This document shows positions 33,512-42,205 of a DNA stretch of 64,000 nt, piece by piece. The notes beneath the pieces are model-generated. The model did no database searches and was not told the DNA's origin. It saw only the letters and a list, made by a program, of their open reading frames with translations. Made by a program: the position numbers and the translations under genes. The DNA is from Marisimplicoccus sp038110465. GTDB taxonomy: Bacteria > Bacteroidota > Bacteroidia > Flavobacteriales > Flavobacteriaceae. The stretch's first letter is position 1; each line of letters begins with the position of its first letter. The stretch lies in assembly GCA_038110465.1 (NCBI GenBank), contig JAYNJU010000005.1:18844-82843 (forward strand), read 5' to 3'.

Positions 33512-34762
33512 GTGTTAGTAAAAATTATATTAATATTAATTTTTCTGGTATTATCTGCTTTAACCTCTGGTTCAGAAGTTGCTTTTTTCTCATTAGATAA
33601 GTCAATTCTAGAAGCTGATAAAGACGATAAAATAATTAAAAAAATAGTATCTCTTTTAAATAGGCCTAAGCGCTTATTGGCAACTATACTAATAGCTAAT
33701 AATTTTATTAATATTTCAATAGTAATATTATTTGCCTCTATTGATAATGTTGTATTAAACTCGATAAATAATACAATTGTTGAGACAATTATTGAAGTTG
33801 GTGTAATTGGTATGTTAATTCTTTTTGTAGGAGATATACTTCCAAAGATTTATGCAAATAGACATCCTTTAACTTTCTCTAAGGTAATGGTTAACCCACT
33901 TTATTTTCTAGACAGATATGTTTTGTTGTTTTTTAATCAACCAATGAGTAAGTCTATGAATTATCTTGAATCAAATCTTTCCAAGGAAAACAAACAGTTT
34001 TCAGTTGATAAACTTTCTCAGGCATTAGAATTAACCGATGCAAAAGAAACCAGCAAGGAGGAAAAAAAGATTTTAAAGGGAATTGTAAACTTTGGAAATG
34101 TTGAAACACGACAGATTATGTGTCCAAGAATTGATGTATTTGCACTAGAGTCTAATAAAAAATTATATGAAATTATAGATGAACTAATTAGTAAGGGTTT
34201 TTCAAGAGTTCCAGTATACAAAGAAAACCTTGATAAAATTATAGGTGTATTATATGTAAAAGATTTATTACCACATCTTGATAAAGAAGATTTCGATTGG
34301 TTAACACTTTTAAGAAAACCTCTATATATTCCTGAAAATAAAAAACTTGATGATCTTTTGACGGAGTTTAAAACCAAAAAAATCCATATAGGTATAGTAG
34401 TTGATGAATATGGAGGTACATCTGGAATAATTACACTTGAAGATGTTGTAGAAGAAATTTTTGGAGATCTTACTGATGAATTTGATGAAGAGGATAACCT
34501 TTTCTCCAAATTAGATGATTATACATATATATTTGACTCAAAAATCAATTTACAAGATTTTTACAGGGCAATTAATTTAAAAGATACTGATTTATTTGAA
34601 GAGGTTTCTTCAGAGATAGAGACCTTAGGTGGACTTCTTATTGAGAAAATAAAAAAAATTCCAAAAGTTGGTCAAGTAATTTATCATTACGATTATAAGT
34701 TTGTCATAGAAATAGTAGACAAAAAAAGAATTAAACAAGTTAAAGTTACTCTTCCTAAATAA
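33512..34762 (+). CDS. gldE: gliding-motility-associated GldE-type CNNM/CBS protein
   Basis: A 416-residue membrane protein: DUF21/CNNM region with about four helices (1-20, 60-80, 85-110; LSALTSGSEVAFFSLDK), a CBS pair (about 190-310; RQIMCPRIDVFALE, FSRVPVYKENLDKIIGVLYVKD, HIGIVVDEYGGTSGIITLEDVVEEIFG) and a CorC/HlyC C-terminal domain (about 325-415). Placement directly after ssb matches gldE in gliding flavobacteria. The gldD gene that normally follows is absent; an EamA transporter starts 9 bases later. An ion-transport role is possible by family. GTG start. Confidence 0.85.
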   Translation: MLVKIILILIFLVLSALTSGSEVAFFSLDKSILEADKDDKIIKKIVSLLNRPKRLLATILIANNFINISIVILFASIDNVVLNSINNTIVETIIEVGVIGMLILFVGDILPKIYANRHPLTFSKVMVNPLYFLDRYVLLFFNQPMSKSMNYLESNLSKENKQFSVDKLSQALELTDAKETSKEEKKILKGIVNFGNVETRQIMCPRIDVFALESNKKLYEIIDELISKGFSRVPVYKENLDKIIGVLYVKDLLPHLDKEDFDWLTLLRKPLYIPENKKLDDLLTEFKTKKIHIGIVVDEYGGTSGIITLEDVVEEIFGDLTDEFDEEDNLFSKLDDYTYIFDSKINLQDFYRAINLKDTDLFEEVSSEIETLGGLLIEKIKKIPKVGQVIYHYDYKFVIEIVDKKRIKQVKVTLPK

Positions 34763-34771
34763 ATATCTTAA

Positions 34772-35650
34772 TTGAATACAGTTGCAAGAAAATGGGGAAC
34801 ATTAATTATTCTATCAATAATTTGGGGAAGTTCTTATATTCTTATTAAAAAAGGACTAATAGGATTAACTCCAATTCAGGTTGGATCATTAAGAATGATT
34901 ATTACAACTCTGATCATAGTTCCATTTAGTTTAAGTGTATTAAAACAAATTCCAAAAAATAAAATTAAATGGGTAGTATTTTCAGCATTTATTGGAACTT
35001 TTTTCCCTAATTATTTATTTGCTTTTGCTGAAACTGAGATATCAAGTGCAGTTGCTGGTGTAATGGTTTCTTTGACTCCATTATTCACATTATTAATTAG
35101 TGTCATTTTTTTTAATGAGAAATTTTTAAAAAAACAGTTTTTTGGAGTTGTTGTAGGTTTTGTTGGAATATTGATTCTTGTTAATAATGAATTTTTAATT
35201 TCAGGGCTTAACTTACTTTATGTTTCTTTTACAATTCTGGCGGCTTTTTTTTATGCAATAAATGCAAATATTTTAAAGTATAAACTTCCTAATATCTCTG
35301 CTGTAGCTATAATAGGAATGAGCTTTATATTCCTTTGTGTTCCCGCATTTTTCATCCTGTTATCGACTGACTTTCCTATCCTTACTTTTACAAATGATTC
35401 TTTGATTCTTGAATCAATATTTTACATTGTGGTTCTTGCTGTTTTTGGAACTGCTATAGCTAAAGTATTATATATTAAGCTTCTGGCAATTTCTTCTCCG
35501 GTTTTTTCTGTTTCTACTACATATTTGATACCTGTAGTAGCTATAATTTGGGGAATCTTAGATGGAGAAGAGTTTAAACTAATTCAATTTTTAGGAACTT
35601 TAGTTATCCTAATAGGAGTTTATTTGGTAACAAAAAAAGGCACCTCTTGA
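34772..35650 (+). CDS. EamA/DMT-superfamily transporter
   Basis: A 292-residue inner-membrane protein with about ten hydrophobic helices in two EamA repeats: first WGSSYILIKKGL to about residue 135, second from FLISGLNLLYVSF with SPVFSVSTTYLIPVVAIIWG and FLGTLVILIGVYLV near the end. It probably exports or imports a small metabolite; the substrate cannot be told. TTG start at 34772, 9 bases after gldE, so it is likely the last gene of the ssb/gldE transcript. Its TGA stop lies inside the terminator loop. Confidence 0.88.
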   Translation: MNTVARKWGTLIILSIIWGSSYILIKKGLIGLTPIQVGSLRMIITTLIIVPFSLSVLKQIPKNKIKWVVFSAFIGTFFPNYLFAFAETEISSAVAGVMVSLTPLFTLLISVIFFNEKFLKKQFFGVVVGFVGILILVNNEFLISGLNLLYVSFTILAAFFYAINANILKYKLPNISAVAIIGMSFIFLCVPAFFILLSTDFPILTFTNDSLILESIFYIVVLAVFGTAIAKVLYIKLLAISSPVFSVSTTYLIPVVAIIWGILDGEEFKLIQFLGTLVILIGVYLVTKKGTS

Positions 35651-35662
35651 GTGCCTCTTTTT
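35632..35662. terminator. bidirectional intrinsic terminator
   Basis: Stem AGGCAC / GTGCCT (35638-35643 with 35651-35656), loop of 7 containing the EamA stop codon, A-tract on one side and T-tract on the other. It serves EamA on the plus strand and the M16 pair on the minus strand. Confidence 0.8.
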
Positions 35663-35683
35663 ATTTTATCAAAACAGATATAT

Positions 35684-37801
35684 TTAGTTAAAATCTGAAT
35701 CAGATGTTTCGACATTTAGATTTATAGAAATTACTTTAAAGGTTATCCCACCAGGTATTGGAATAGATGGACTAACTTGATTAATTTCTCTTGGTAAAAG
35801 AATACTGTCAATCTCCTGGTAGTCTTTAAAGTAAGTCTCATTTATAATTAAGTTGCCATTTACCTCCTGAGTTTCAACTTCTTTAAGCTTTAGCCCGGAC
35901 ACTTTTGAATAGAATGCGGATTTATTTTCTGTAATTTTTAACTCATAAACTTCTTCATCTTCTACTGAAGATAAACCAATAAGCTCTATTGTTGAATAAT
36001 CATAGTTAAGCTCAGAGAATAATGCTGAATTAATTATTGCCTGTTCTAATTCAATATCAGATAAAGGAATTCTTTGCCCATTAACCTCATTAAAACCTTG
36101 ATATTTATTGAAAACATTTTTTGCTATTGTCATACCCATAGCTGACATTTCCATCTTTGATTGATTTTGATTATTCTTTATACTATACATTTCGAGAACT
36201 GTCCCTTGAATGTTTGAAGTTGCTCTCATTTCAATTGATGTTATTTTAGATAACTCTTGTTTACCGCCGATAGCATCTAAATAATTTTCAATTATATTTT
36301 CTGAAGAAATATTAGTGTCTAAATCGTAATTTGGTTTAGGAATAATATTACCTTCAGTATCATAATAATTTATTTTAAACTTTTCTCCTAAGTATTTTAG
36401 ATTTTCTAACTTATCAATTAACTCAGAGCCTTTACCTGCAATAATTATTGCACCATTATTAGTTTTAAAATAATTATTTGAAATATTTAATATTTCCTCT
36501 GATGTAACCTCATTAACATTTTTTAAGAAATCTTTGTAGTAGTTAGCATCTAACTCTTCAACCTTAATATCAACCGAGTATTGAGCTATAGTGCTTGGAG
36601 ACTCAGAATTTCTTACAAAATCTCCAAAATATGCAGACTTTATATCTTTTAATTCAATATCATCAACTTTTACTTTTTTGATCTTATCAATTTCAGTTAA
36701 TAGTTCAATAACTGAGCTATCAGTTACATCTGCTCTTGAACTCGTAAAAGCATTAAATACAGTGCTAGCATATTTACTGCTTCCAAAATTTGATCTTGCG
36801 TAATATGCATATCCCTTGTCTTCTCTTATTCTAGATTCTAATCTACTCTCAGGCTCACCCCCTAAAATCCTGTTAGCTACTAAAAGTGGAATGTAATCAG
36901 CACTATTTTTTCTCATATTTATTAGATTTTGAAACCTAATTTCAGATTGAATAGCATTTGGCATATCTATAAAATGAATCTCTGTCTTATCAAAAGATGT
37001 ATTCATAGAAATATCCTCATCTAAAACTTTTCCTTTCTCCCATCCTATAAATAAAGATTCAATTTTGTTAAATGTCTCTTCTGCATCAACATCTCCAACA
37101 ATTACTAAATATGCATTATTTGGAATAAATCTTTCTTTAAAAAATGGTTCTAAGTCTTCAAAGTTAATTTGATTAATACTAGCTTGATTAGTGAATTCAG
37201 AATATGGATGATCTTTACCATACATAACAATGTTACCAACTCTACTTGCTATTGCAGTAACACTTTTTTCATTTTCTTTTATAGATTCAAGAAGCCTGTC
37301 CTTTTCTTTAATGAATTCTTCTTGATCAAAAATTGGATTAAGTAGCCCATCTGATAGAAGTTCTAATAATCTTGGAAAATATTTAGAAAGAGAAGTCCCA
37401 GAGGCACCTGTTGCATTAAGATTTAAAGTAGATCCCATAAAATCAACTTCTTCTATAAAATCTTCTTTAGAAATATTTTTAGTTCCTTTTCCAAGTAAAC
37501 TTGAAGTTAATGATCCAATACCACTTTTCCCCTTAGAAGAGTAACGTTGAGAATCAATAAAAAGACTGAACGAGGCTCTAGGAAGTTTATTATTTTCTAC
37601 AATAATTACTTTTAAACCATTTTTAAGTTCTCCTTCATAAGGTATTCCTAATATTATTTCAGGATCTGGCCCAGATGGAGGAATTTGACTTCTATCTATT
37701 TGTGAATATGAAAAACCTGAGTATAATAAACTTATAATAATTAATTTTTTAATTATTGAAATAGGTATGATATATTTTAGATAAGACTTAATTTTTTTCA
37801 T
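35684..37801 (-). CDS. M16 family peptidase-like subunit lacking the zinc motif
   Basis: A 705-residue exported protein with an N-terminal hydrophobic stretch (about 12-33). Two M16 repeats follow (LKNGLKVIIVENNKLPRASFSLF, then FIPNNAYLVIVGDVDAEETF and LGGEPESRLESRIREDKGYAY), with a C-terminal domain of about 200 residues (IENYLDAIGGKQELSKI onward) often seen in Bacteroidota M16 proteins. Where HxxEH should be the sequence reads GIGSLTSSLLGKG, so it is the non-catalytic partner. The Arg/Tyr pair of the substrate-binding repeat (REDKGYAYY) is kept. It follows the active subunit with one base between, as in alpha/beta processing peptidases. Confidence 0.88.
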   Translation of the reverse strand: MKKIKSYLKYIIPISIIKKLIIISLLYSGFSYSQIDRSQIPPSGPDPEIILGIPYEGELKNGLKVIIVENNKLPRASFSLFIDSQRYSSKGKSGIGSLTSSLLGKGTKNISKEDFIEEVDFMGSTLNLNATGASGTSLSKYFPRLLELLSDGLLNPIFDQEEFIKEKDRLLESIKENEKSVTAIASRVGNIVMYGKDHPYSEFTNQASINQINFEDLEPFFKERFIPNNAYLVIVGDVDAEETFNKIESLFIGWEKGKVLDEDISMNTSFDKTEIHFIDMPNAIQSEIRFQNLINMRKNSADYIPLLVANRILGGEPESRLESRIREDKGYAYYARSNFGSSKYASTVFNAFTSSRADVTDSSVIELLTEIDKIKKVKVDDIELKDIKSAYFGDFVRNSESPSTIAQYSVDIKVEELDANYYKDFLKNVNEVTSEEILNISNNYFKTNNGAIIIAGKGSELIDKLENLKYLGEKFKINYYDTEGNIIPKPNYDLDTNISSENIIENYLDAIGGKQELSKITSIEMRATSNIQGTVLEMYSIKNNQNQSKMEMSAMGMTIAKNVFNKYQGFNEVNGQRIPLSDIELEQAIINSALFSELNYDYSTIELIGLSSVEDEEVYELKITENKSAFYSKVSGLKLKEVETQEVNGNLIINETYFKDYQEIDSILLPREINQVSPSIPIPGGITFKVISINLNVETSDSDFN

Positions 37802-37802
37802 T

Positions 37803-39110
37803 TTATTCGCTTTGAGGTAAATATTTTAATTCTAATCTCTGATTTTTACCAAGAAGTTGTTTTGCAACATCTCTAATCTCTTCTTTTGTTATTGACTTAT
37901 ATACTTCGATCTCTGTATTTATAACATTTGTACTATCATGAAAGAAATAGTAATGCGCTAGAGAATTACCAATTCCGGCTACCGTAGAATTTGAGCTTAC
38001 AAATCTATTTTCTATTATGTTTTGGATTTTCTCCATATCATAATCAGAGATTAAACTTTCTTGTAAAAGTTTTATTTCATCATCTATTTCAGAAATAATA
38101 TTTTCCATTGAAGTATCTCCCATTGGGAGGGTAAATATGAAGTAAACTCCGTAGTCTTCAAGAGATAAATTTTGAGAACTTATTTGAAGGGCTAGCTTTT
38201 TTTCATCAACCATTTTTTTATAAAGTTTTGAACTCTCACCTCCACTCAAGTATATGGATATCATTTCGAGAACATAAGCTTCTCTTTCATTGTGACCTGG
38301 AGTTCTGTAACCAAGAACATATGCAGGAATTTGAATATTTTGATCAAAGCTCTCTACCTTAATAGCAGTATTTATATCTTCTTCTTCTGGGTAATCTCTG
38401 GGGATATCTATACCCTTTGGAATTTCCCCAAAATATTTTTCAATTAGAATTTTAGTATTTTCAATTTCAATATCACCTGCTATTACAAGAACAGCATTAT
38501 TTGGAACATGAAATTTTTCATTAAATTCTTGATAATCTTCAACGCTTGCTGAATCTAAGTCTTCCATAGATCCTATAATAAAGCTTTTATATGGATGCAC
38601 TTTAAAGAGATTTTCTGATACTACTTGAAATAAATTACCATATGGCCTATTCTCACTTAATCTTTTTTCCTCTTTTACTACCTCTTGTTGAGTCTCTATA
38701 GCTTTGTCAGTAATAATTGGGTGTAACATTCTTTCAGATTCAATCCAAAGAGTTAATTCTAATTTATTAGATGGGAAATTATTATAATAATAAGTTCTGT
38801 CATGACCAGTATTTGCGTTATAAAATCCTCCGTTTGAGTTTACAATTTTATCCCACTCACCTTCTTTTATATTTTTGGATCCAGTGAACAGAACATGCTC
38901 AAAAAAATGGGCAAAGCCAGTTCTTCCTTCTTTTTCCTCTTTAGAACCAACTAAATACATAACTGAAGTTGAGATTACTGGTGCTGAATTATCTTTATGT
39001 AGAATCACGTGAAGCCCATTATCTAAATCATATTCTACAAATTCTATTTTTTGTGCGTTTGCATTAATGTAGCATATCAATAGCAATCCACTAATTAAAA
39101 TTTTTTTCAT
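37803..39110 (-). CDS. M16 family zinc peptidase, active subunit
   Basis: A 435-residue exported peptidase with a signal peptide (about 1-19, cut after NAQ). The inverted zinc motif is intact: HFFEH at 68-72, with the third ligand Glu in TQQEVVKEEKRLSENRP about 75 residues on. The second half has NAVLVIAGDIEIENT and SIYLSGGESSKLYKKMVDEKKLAL. Expected to form a heterodimer with the zinc-less 705-residue partner encoded immediately downstream and to degrade peptides in the periplasm. ATG start. Confidence 0.93.
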   Translation of the reverse strand: MKKILISGLLLICYINANAQKIEFVEYDLDNGLHVILHKDNSAPVISTSVMYLVGSKEEKEGRTGFAHFFEHVLFTGSKNIKEGEWDKIVNSNGGFYNANTGHDRTYYYNNFPSNKLELTLWIESERMLHPIITDKAIETQQEVVKEEKRLSENRPYGNLFQVVSENLFKVHPYKSFIIGSMEDLDSASVEDYQEFNEKFHVPNNAVLVIAGDIEIENTKILIEKYFGEIPKGIDIPRDYPEEEDINTAIKVESFDQNIQIPAYVLGYRTPGHNEREAYVLEMISIYLSGGESSKLYKKMVDEKKLALQISSQNLSLEDYGVYFIFTLPMGDTSMENIISEIDDEIKLLQESLISDYDMEKIQNIIENRFVSSNSTVAGIGNSLAHYYFFHDSTNVINTEIEVYKSITKEEIRDVAKQLLGKNQRLELKYLPQSE

Positions 39111-39171
39111 TTAATTTTTAAATTATTGTTTTAAAATGAGCCCTAAGATAATGAATGTTTGTTAACTTTAT

Positions 39172-39840
39172 ATGATGAAACACTTAATTTTAAAAGGTCT
39201 AACAGCTTTTTTATTGCTTCTGTTTACACCAGTTTTAATTTACTCTCAAGTATACGAAACCCAGAATCAAAATAAAATAACTAGAATAATATTTGATAAT
39301 GAATACATAGTTATTTCAAACTTTAAAGCTTCATCAGGAGAATTTTTATCTACTCTTGGAGGATACTTCAAAAAAGAAGAAAATCAGTTCAACATAGACT
39401 TAGAATTTAATTCAAACTATGAGATAGATAGTTTAAAAAATTACTCTATTAATATTGATTCAAATTGGAAAAAAATATCTAAAAACAATGATTTATTAAA
39501 AGGTAAATGGGTTATGTCAGGCAGGTATGTCAATAATGAATATAGAACAAGAGATGTTAATCTTCCAAGAAAAACTATGAAGTTTTTACATGATGGATTT
39601 TTTCAATGGATAGCATTCAACACTGATACTTTTGCTTTTTCGGGGAGTGGAGGAGGTGAATATGAGACAATTGATGGTAAATACATTGAAAAAATTCAAT
39701 ATTTCTCAAGGGATGACTCAAGAGTAGGTGCAGAGTTAGATTTTAATTTTGAATTAAAAGATAATAACTGGATCCACTCGGGACTTAGCAGTAGAGGTGC
39801 TCCAATTAATGAAGTATGGACAATTAGAAAAAAATTATGA
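39172..39840 (+). CDS. exported protein of unknown function (DUF4488-like)
   Basis: A 222-residue protein with a signal peptide (1-27, cut after YSQ). The C-terminal two thirds contain LKGKWVMSGRYVNN, TMKFLHDGFFQWIAFN and FSGSGGGEYETIDGKYIEKIQYFSRDD, a lipocalin-like pattern of alternating strands that I associate with DUF4488-type flavobacterial proteins; the family call is tentative. It is followed after 4 bases by tesB. A one-mismatch -7 element (AATGTTTG) lies upstream. Confidence 0.65.
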   Translation: MMKHLILKGLTAFLLLLFTPVLIYSQVYETQNQNKITRIIFDNEYIVISNFKASSGEFLSTLGGYFKKEENQFNIDLEFNSNYEIDSLKNYSINIDSNWKKISKNNDLLKGKWVMSGRYVNNEYRTRDVNLPRKTMKFLHDGFFQWIAFNTDTFAFSGSGGGEYETIDGKYIEKIQYFSRDDSRVGAELDFNFELKDNNWIHSGLSSRGAPINEVWTIRKKL

Positions 39841-39844
39841 TTAA

Positions 39845-40711
39845 ATGGTTATACAAGAACTAATATCTATTGTAACACTTAAAAAAATAGATGATAATAA
39901 GTTTGAAGGTGAAAATTATAAAACAGTCTGGGGAAGAGTTTTTGGAGGACAAGTTTTAAGTCAATCACTTCATGCTGCATATCAAACTGTTCCTGAAGAT
40001 AGGATTGCCCATTCTATGCACGGTTATTTTATACTTCCAGGGGACCTAAATATTCCTATAAGATATGAAGTTGATAACATAAGAAATGGTGGAAGCTTTA
40101 CTACTAGAAGAGTGGTTGCTTTTCAAAATGAAAGAGCAATATTTAATATGGCAGCTTCTTTTCAAAAAAAAGAAAAAGGATTTGATCATCAAATTCAAAT
40201 GCCTAATGTATTAAATCCAGATCTACTTCTTACTGATTTTCAACAAGCTGAAAAACATAAAGATGAGTTAGCAGAAAGATATCAGCTTTTTTTAATGGCT
40301 CATCCCAGAGTTTTTGAATTTAAGCCAGTAGGAACAAATATTTTTTTACAAAAAGAAAACGCATTACCAATTAATCATTGTTGGTTTAGATTAAAAGATA
40401 AAATTGATTTGCCTCTTCCTTTTCACCATCAATTATTAGCATTTGTTAGTGATTACCAGCTGCTTGCTACAGCTTCACTTCCTCATAGAAAAGAGATTGC
40501 AAAAACTAGTGCATATTATGCTAGCCTTGATCATGCACTTTGGTTTCATAGAGATTTTTCTATCAATGATTGGCTTTTATATGATATGGAAAGTCCAAGT
40601 GCTTCTAACGCAAGGGGGTTTGCTAGAGGAAGTATATTTAAAGAAGATGGAACTATGATTGCATCGGTTTCGCAAGAAGGGCTTATGAGAAAATTGATAA
40701 ATCATAAATGA
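39845..40711 (+). CDS. tesB: acyl-CoA thioesterase II
   Basis: Hydrolyses acyl-CoA to fatty acid and CoA. It has 288 residues with the double hot-dog fold: first half YKTVWGRVFGGQVLSQSLHAAYQTVP and HSMHGYFILPGDLNIPI, second half LLATASLPHR, YASLDHALWFHRDFSINDWLLYDMESPSAS (given to mark the catalytic Asp and Thr/Ser region) and ARGFARGSIF. ATG at 39845; the end overlaps the nuclease gene by 4 bases (ATGA). Confidence 0.94.
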   Translation: MVIQELISIVTLKKIDDNKFEGENYKTVWGRVFGGQVLSQSLHAAYQTVPEDRIAHSMHGYFILPGDLNIPIRYEVDNIRNGGSFTTRRVVAFQNERAIFNMAASFQKKEKGFDHQIQMPNVLNPDLLLTDFQQAEKHKDELAERYQLFLMAHPRVFEFKPVGTNIFLQKENALPINHCWFRLKDKIDLPLPFHHQLLAFVSDYQLLATASLPHRKEIAKTSAYYASLDHALWFHRDFSINDWLLYDMESPSASNARGFARGSIFKEDGTMIASVSQEGLMRKLINHK

Positions 40712-41361
40712 AGATTAAAGTCTTAGTAATTTTTATTCTTTTATCATCATGTAGTAAGCAGGAAAGCTCAGGTTCAGAAATAAAAGATCAAATAAACTCT
40801 GAAGATTTAGTCCTAAATAGACCTAAGCTTGATTCAATAATTGTATCTACTAATATTTTTCAAATTTCTTATAATGAGATATATGAACAACCAAATTGGG
40901 TAAAATATACTGTTCGGGATATTATAAAAAATGCAGATAGAGATGGAATGCAATTCTATACTGTTGATTCAATATATACTTCTAATGATGACGATTATTA
41001 TGCAAATCCATGGGACAGAGGACATATGGCACCTGCGGGTTCCTTTAATGATTCTTATGAAAATCTATATGCTACTTTTTCATATTTAAATGTTGCATTA
41101 CAGTATGATGATTTAAATCAAGGTGCTTGGGTCAATTTGGAAGAACAAGTCAGACTTTGGGCAGATGAATATGGAGACATAGAAGTTGAGATATATTTGA
41201 GATTTGACTCGAATCATCAGGTTCTTGAAACTGGCGCTCATGTACCGTCAGGATTTTATAAGTATGTCACGTTTCCAGATGGATCAAAAAATTGTTATTA
41301 TTTCCCAAATTTAACGCCAGATAAACCTTGGCATGAATATCAAATAGAATGTTTAAACTAG
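40708..41361 (+). CDS. DNA/RNA non-specific endonuclease, lipoprotein
   Basis: A 217-residue secreted nuclease of the beta-beta-alpha-metal (NUC1) family. Lipoprotein signal with LSSC (Cys 15). The catalytic region reads NPWDRGHMAPAGSF, the DRGH signature, followed by FSYLNVALQYDDLNQGAWVNLE, in which the usual metal-binding Asn lies. Likely anchored outside the cytoplasm to scavenge nucleic acid. It overlaps tesB by 4 bases, although the functions look unrelated. Confidence 0.88.
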   Translation: MKIKVLVIFILLSSCSKQESSGSEIKDQINSEDLVLNRPKLDSIIVSTNIFQISYNEIYEQPNWVKYTVRDIIKNADRDGMQFYTVDSIYTSNDDDYYANPWDRGHMAPAGSFNDSYENLYATFSYLNVALQYDDLNQGAWVNLEEQVRLWADEYGDIEVEIYLRFDSNHQVLETGAHVPSGFYKYVTFPDGSKNCYYFPNLTPDKPWHEYQIECLN

Positions 41362-41394
41362 TTTTAAAATTAATTTAATTTGTAATTTGATAAT

Positions 41395-41763
41395 ATGAAA
41401 AGTAAAAATGAATGGAGACCACTACCAGACTCTATAACAATTAAAGAGAGTAAAATTGAGGGCCTAGGTGTATTTGCTATTCAAGATATCCCATCTCAAA
41501 CAGATCTTGGAATTTCTCACGTATATGATGAAAGATTTCCAGATAATTATATTAGACTGCCACTAGGAGCATTTATTAATCATCATGAAATGCCGAATTG
41601 TAATGCTATTATAGAGAATTCTCATGAAGATCTAGGAGACTTAAAACATATAAGAATTATAACTCAAATTGATATTAAGCAAGGAGAGGAGCTTACTTTA
41701 AATTATATTATAAATAAATTAGATAACCCAAATTGGGAATTTGAATACGAGGTTTCTCAGTAA
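41395..41763 (+). CDS. SET domain protein
   Basis: A 122-residue protein, a nearly bare SET fold: KIEGLGVFAIQDIPSQTDLG at the N-terminus, GAFINHHEMPNCNA (the NHS-type SAM-binding motif) and GEELTLNYIINKL (the ELTxxY motif) at the C-terminus. This is the lysine-methyltransferase fold; many small bacterial members have unknown substrates. The catalytic Tyr of ELTLNY is present, so activity is plausible. Confidence 0.85.
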   Translation: MKSKNEWRPLPDSITIKESKIEGLGVFAIQDIPSQTDLGISHVYDERFPDNYIRLPLGAFINHHEMPNCNAIIENSHEDLGDLKHIRIITQIDIKQGEELTLNYIINKLDNPNWEFEYEVSQ

Positions 41764-41766
41764 ATT

Positions 41767-42183
41767 TTAATTAGTTTTTGTTCCTTCTAGCTCAAACATA
41801 TCAGCGAGATAACCAGTGACCTGATCTCCATCAACATATATTTCAAAAGAAACATTTACGCCATATGAGCTTACATAAATATCTATGTATAATATTCCTT
41901 GCTCAATCTCAGTTCCAGTAATTTCAAATGCGCTACTAGCCTCTTCACTTTCAAATGTAGACTTAAGACCATCACCATCCTGTGAAACATTAATTTTTAA
42001 TTCAAGATCACCTTCAGGAGTCCCAAAAACTTTTATATCATAATCTCCTAAAAATTTAGCTGCAGGATTATCAATTACATCTATAGCTTTTTCTTCTTGA
42101 TTAGAAACATTATTAGATACTATGAAAATTCCACAACTTGAAAAAGAAAGAAAAAAGAGTAATGATAAAATTTTGATTTTCAT
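41767..42183 (-). CDS. small lipoprotein of unknown function
   Basis: I chose the ATG at 42183, which gives a clean lipoprotein signal (MKIKILSLLFFLSFSSC, Cys 17); a longer frame from 42237 would overlap the rimK gene and bury the signal. The remaining roughly 120 residues are acidic beta strands (YDIKVFGTPEGDLELKINV, FEIYVDGDQVTGYLADMFELEG) resembling the small beta-barrel-like domains Bacteroidota place after lipid anchors. No family recognised. Confidence 0.7.
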   Translation of the reverse strand: MKIKILSLLFFLSFSSCGIFIVSNNVSNQEEKAIDVIDNPAAKFLGDYDIKVFGTPEGDLELKINVSQDGDGLKSTFESEEASSAFEITGTEIEQGILYIDIYVSSYGVNVSFEIYVDGDQVTGYLADMFELEGTKTN

Positions 42184-42205
42184 ATTTAAATATAAATATA
42201 TTATG

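Noticed and set aside
34018..34509. 163-residue frame on the minus strand
   Set aside because: It is antisense to the CBS region of gldE, Ser-rich with no motif, and typical of frames opposite AT-rich genes.
35684..37801. decayed gene (loss of HxxEH) in the larger M16 protein
   Set aside because: The frame is intact over 705 residues, other conserved residues are kept and an active partner is adjacent; this is a specialised subunit, not a pseudogene.
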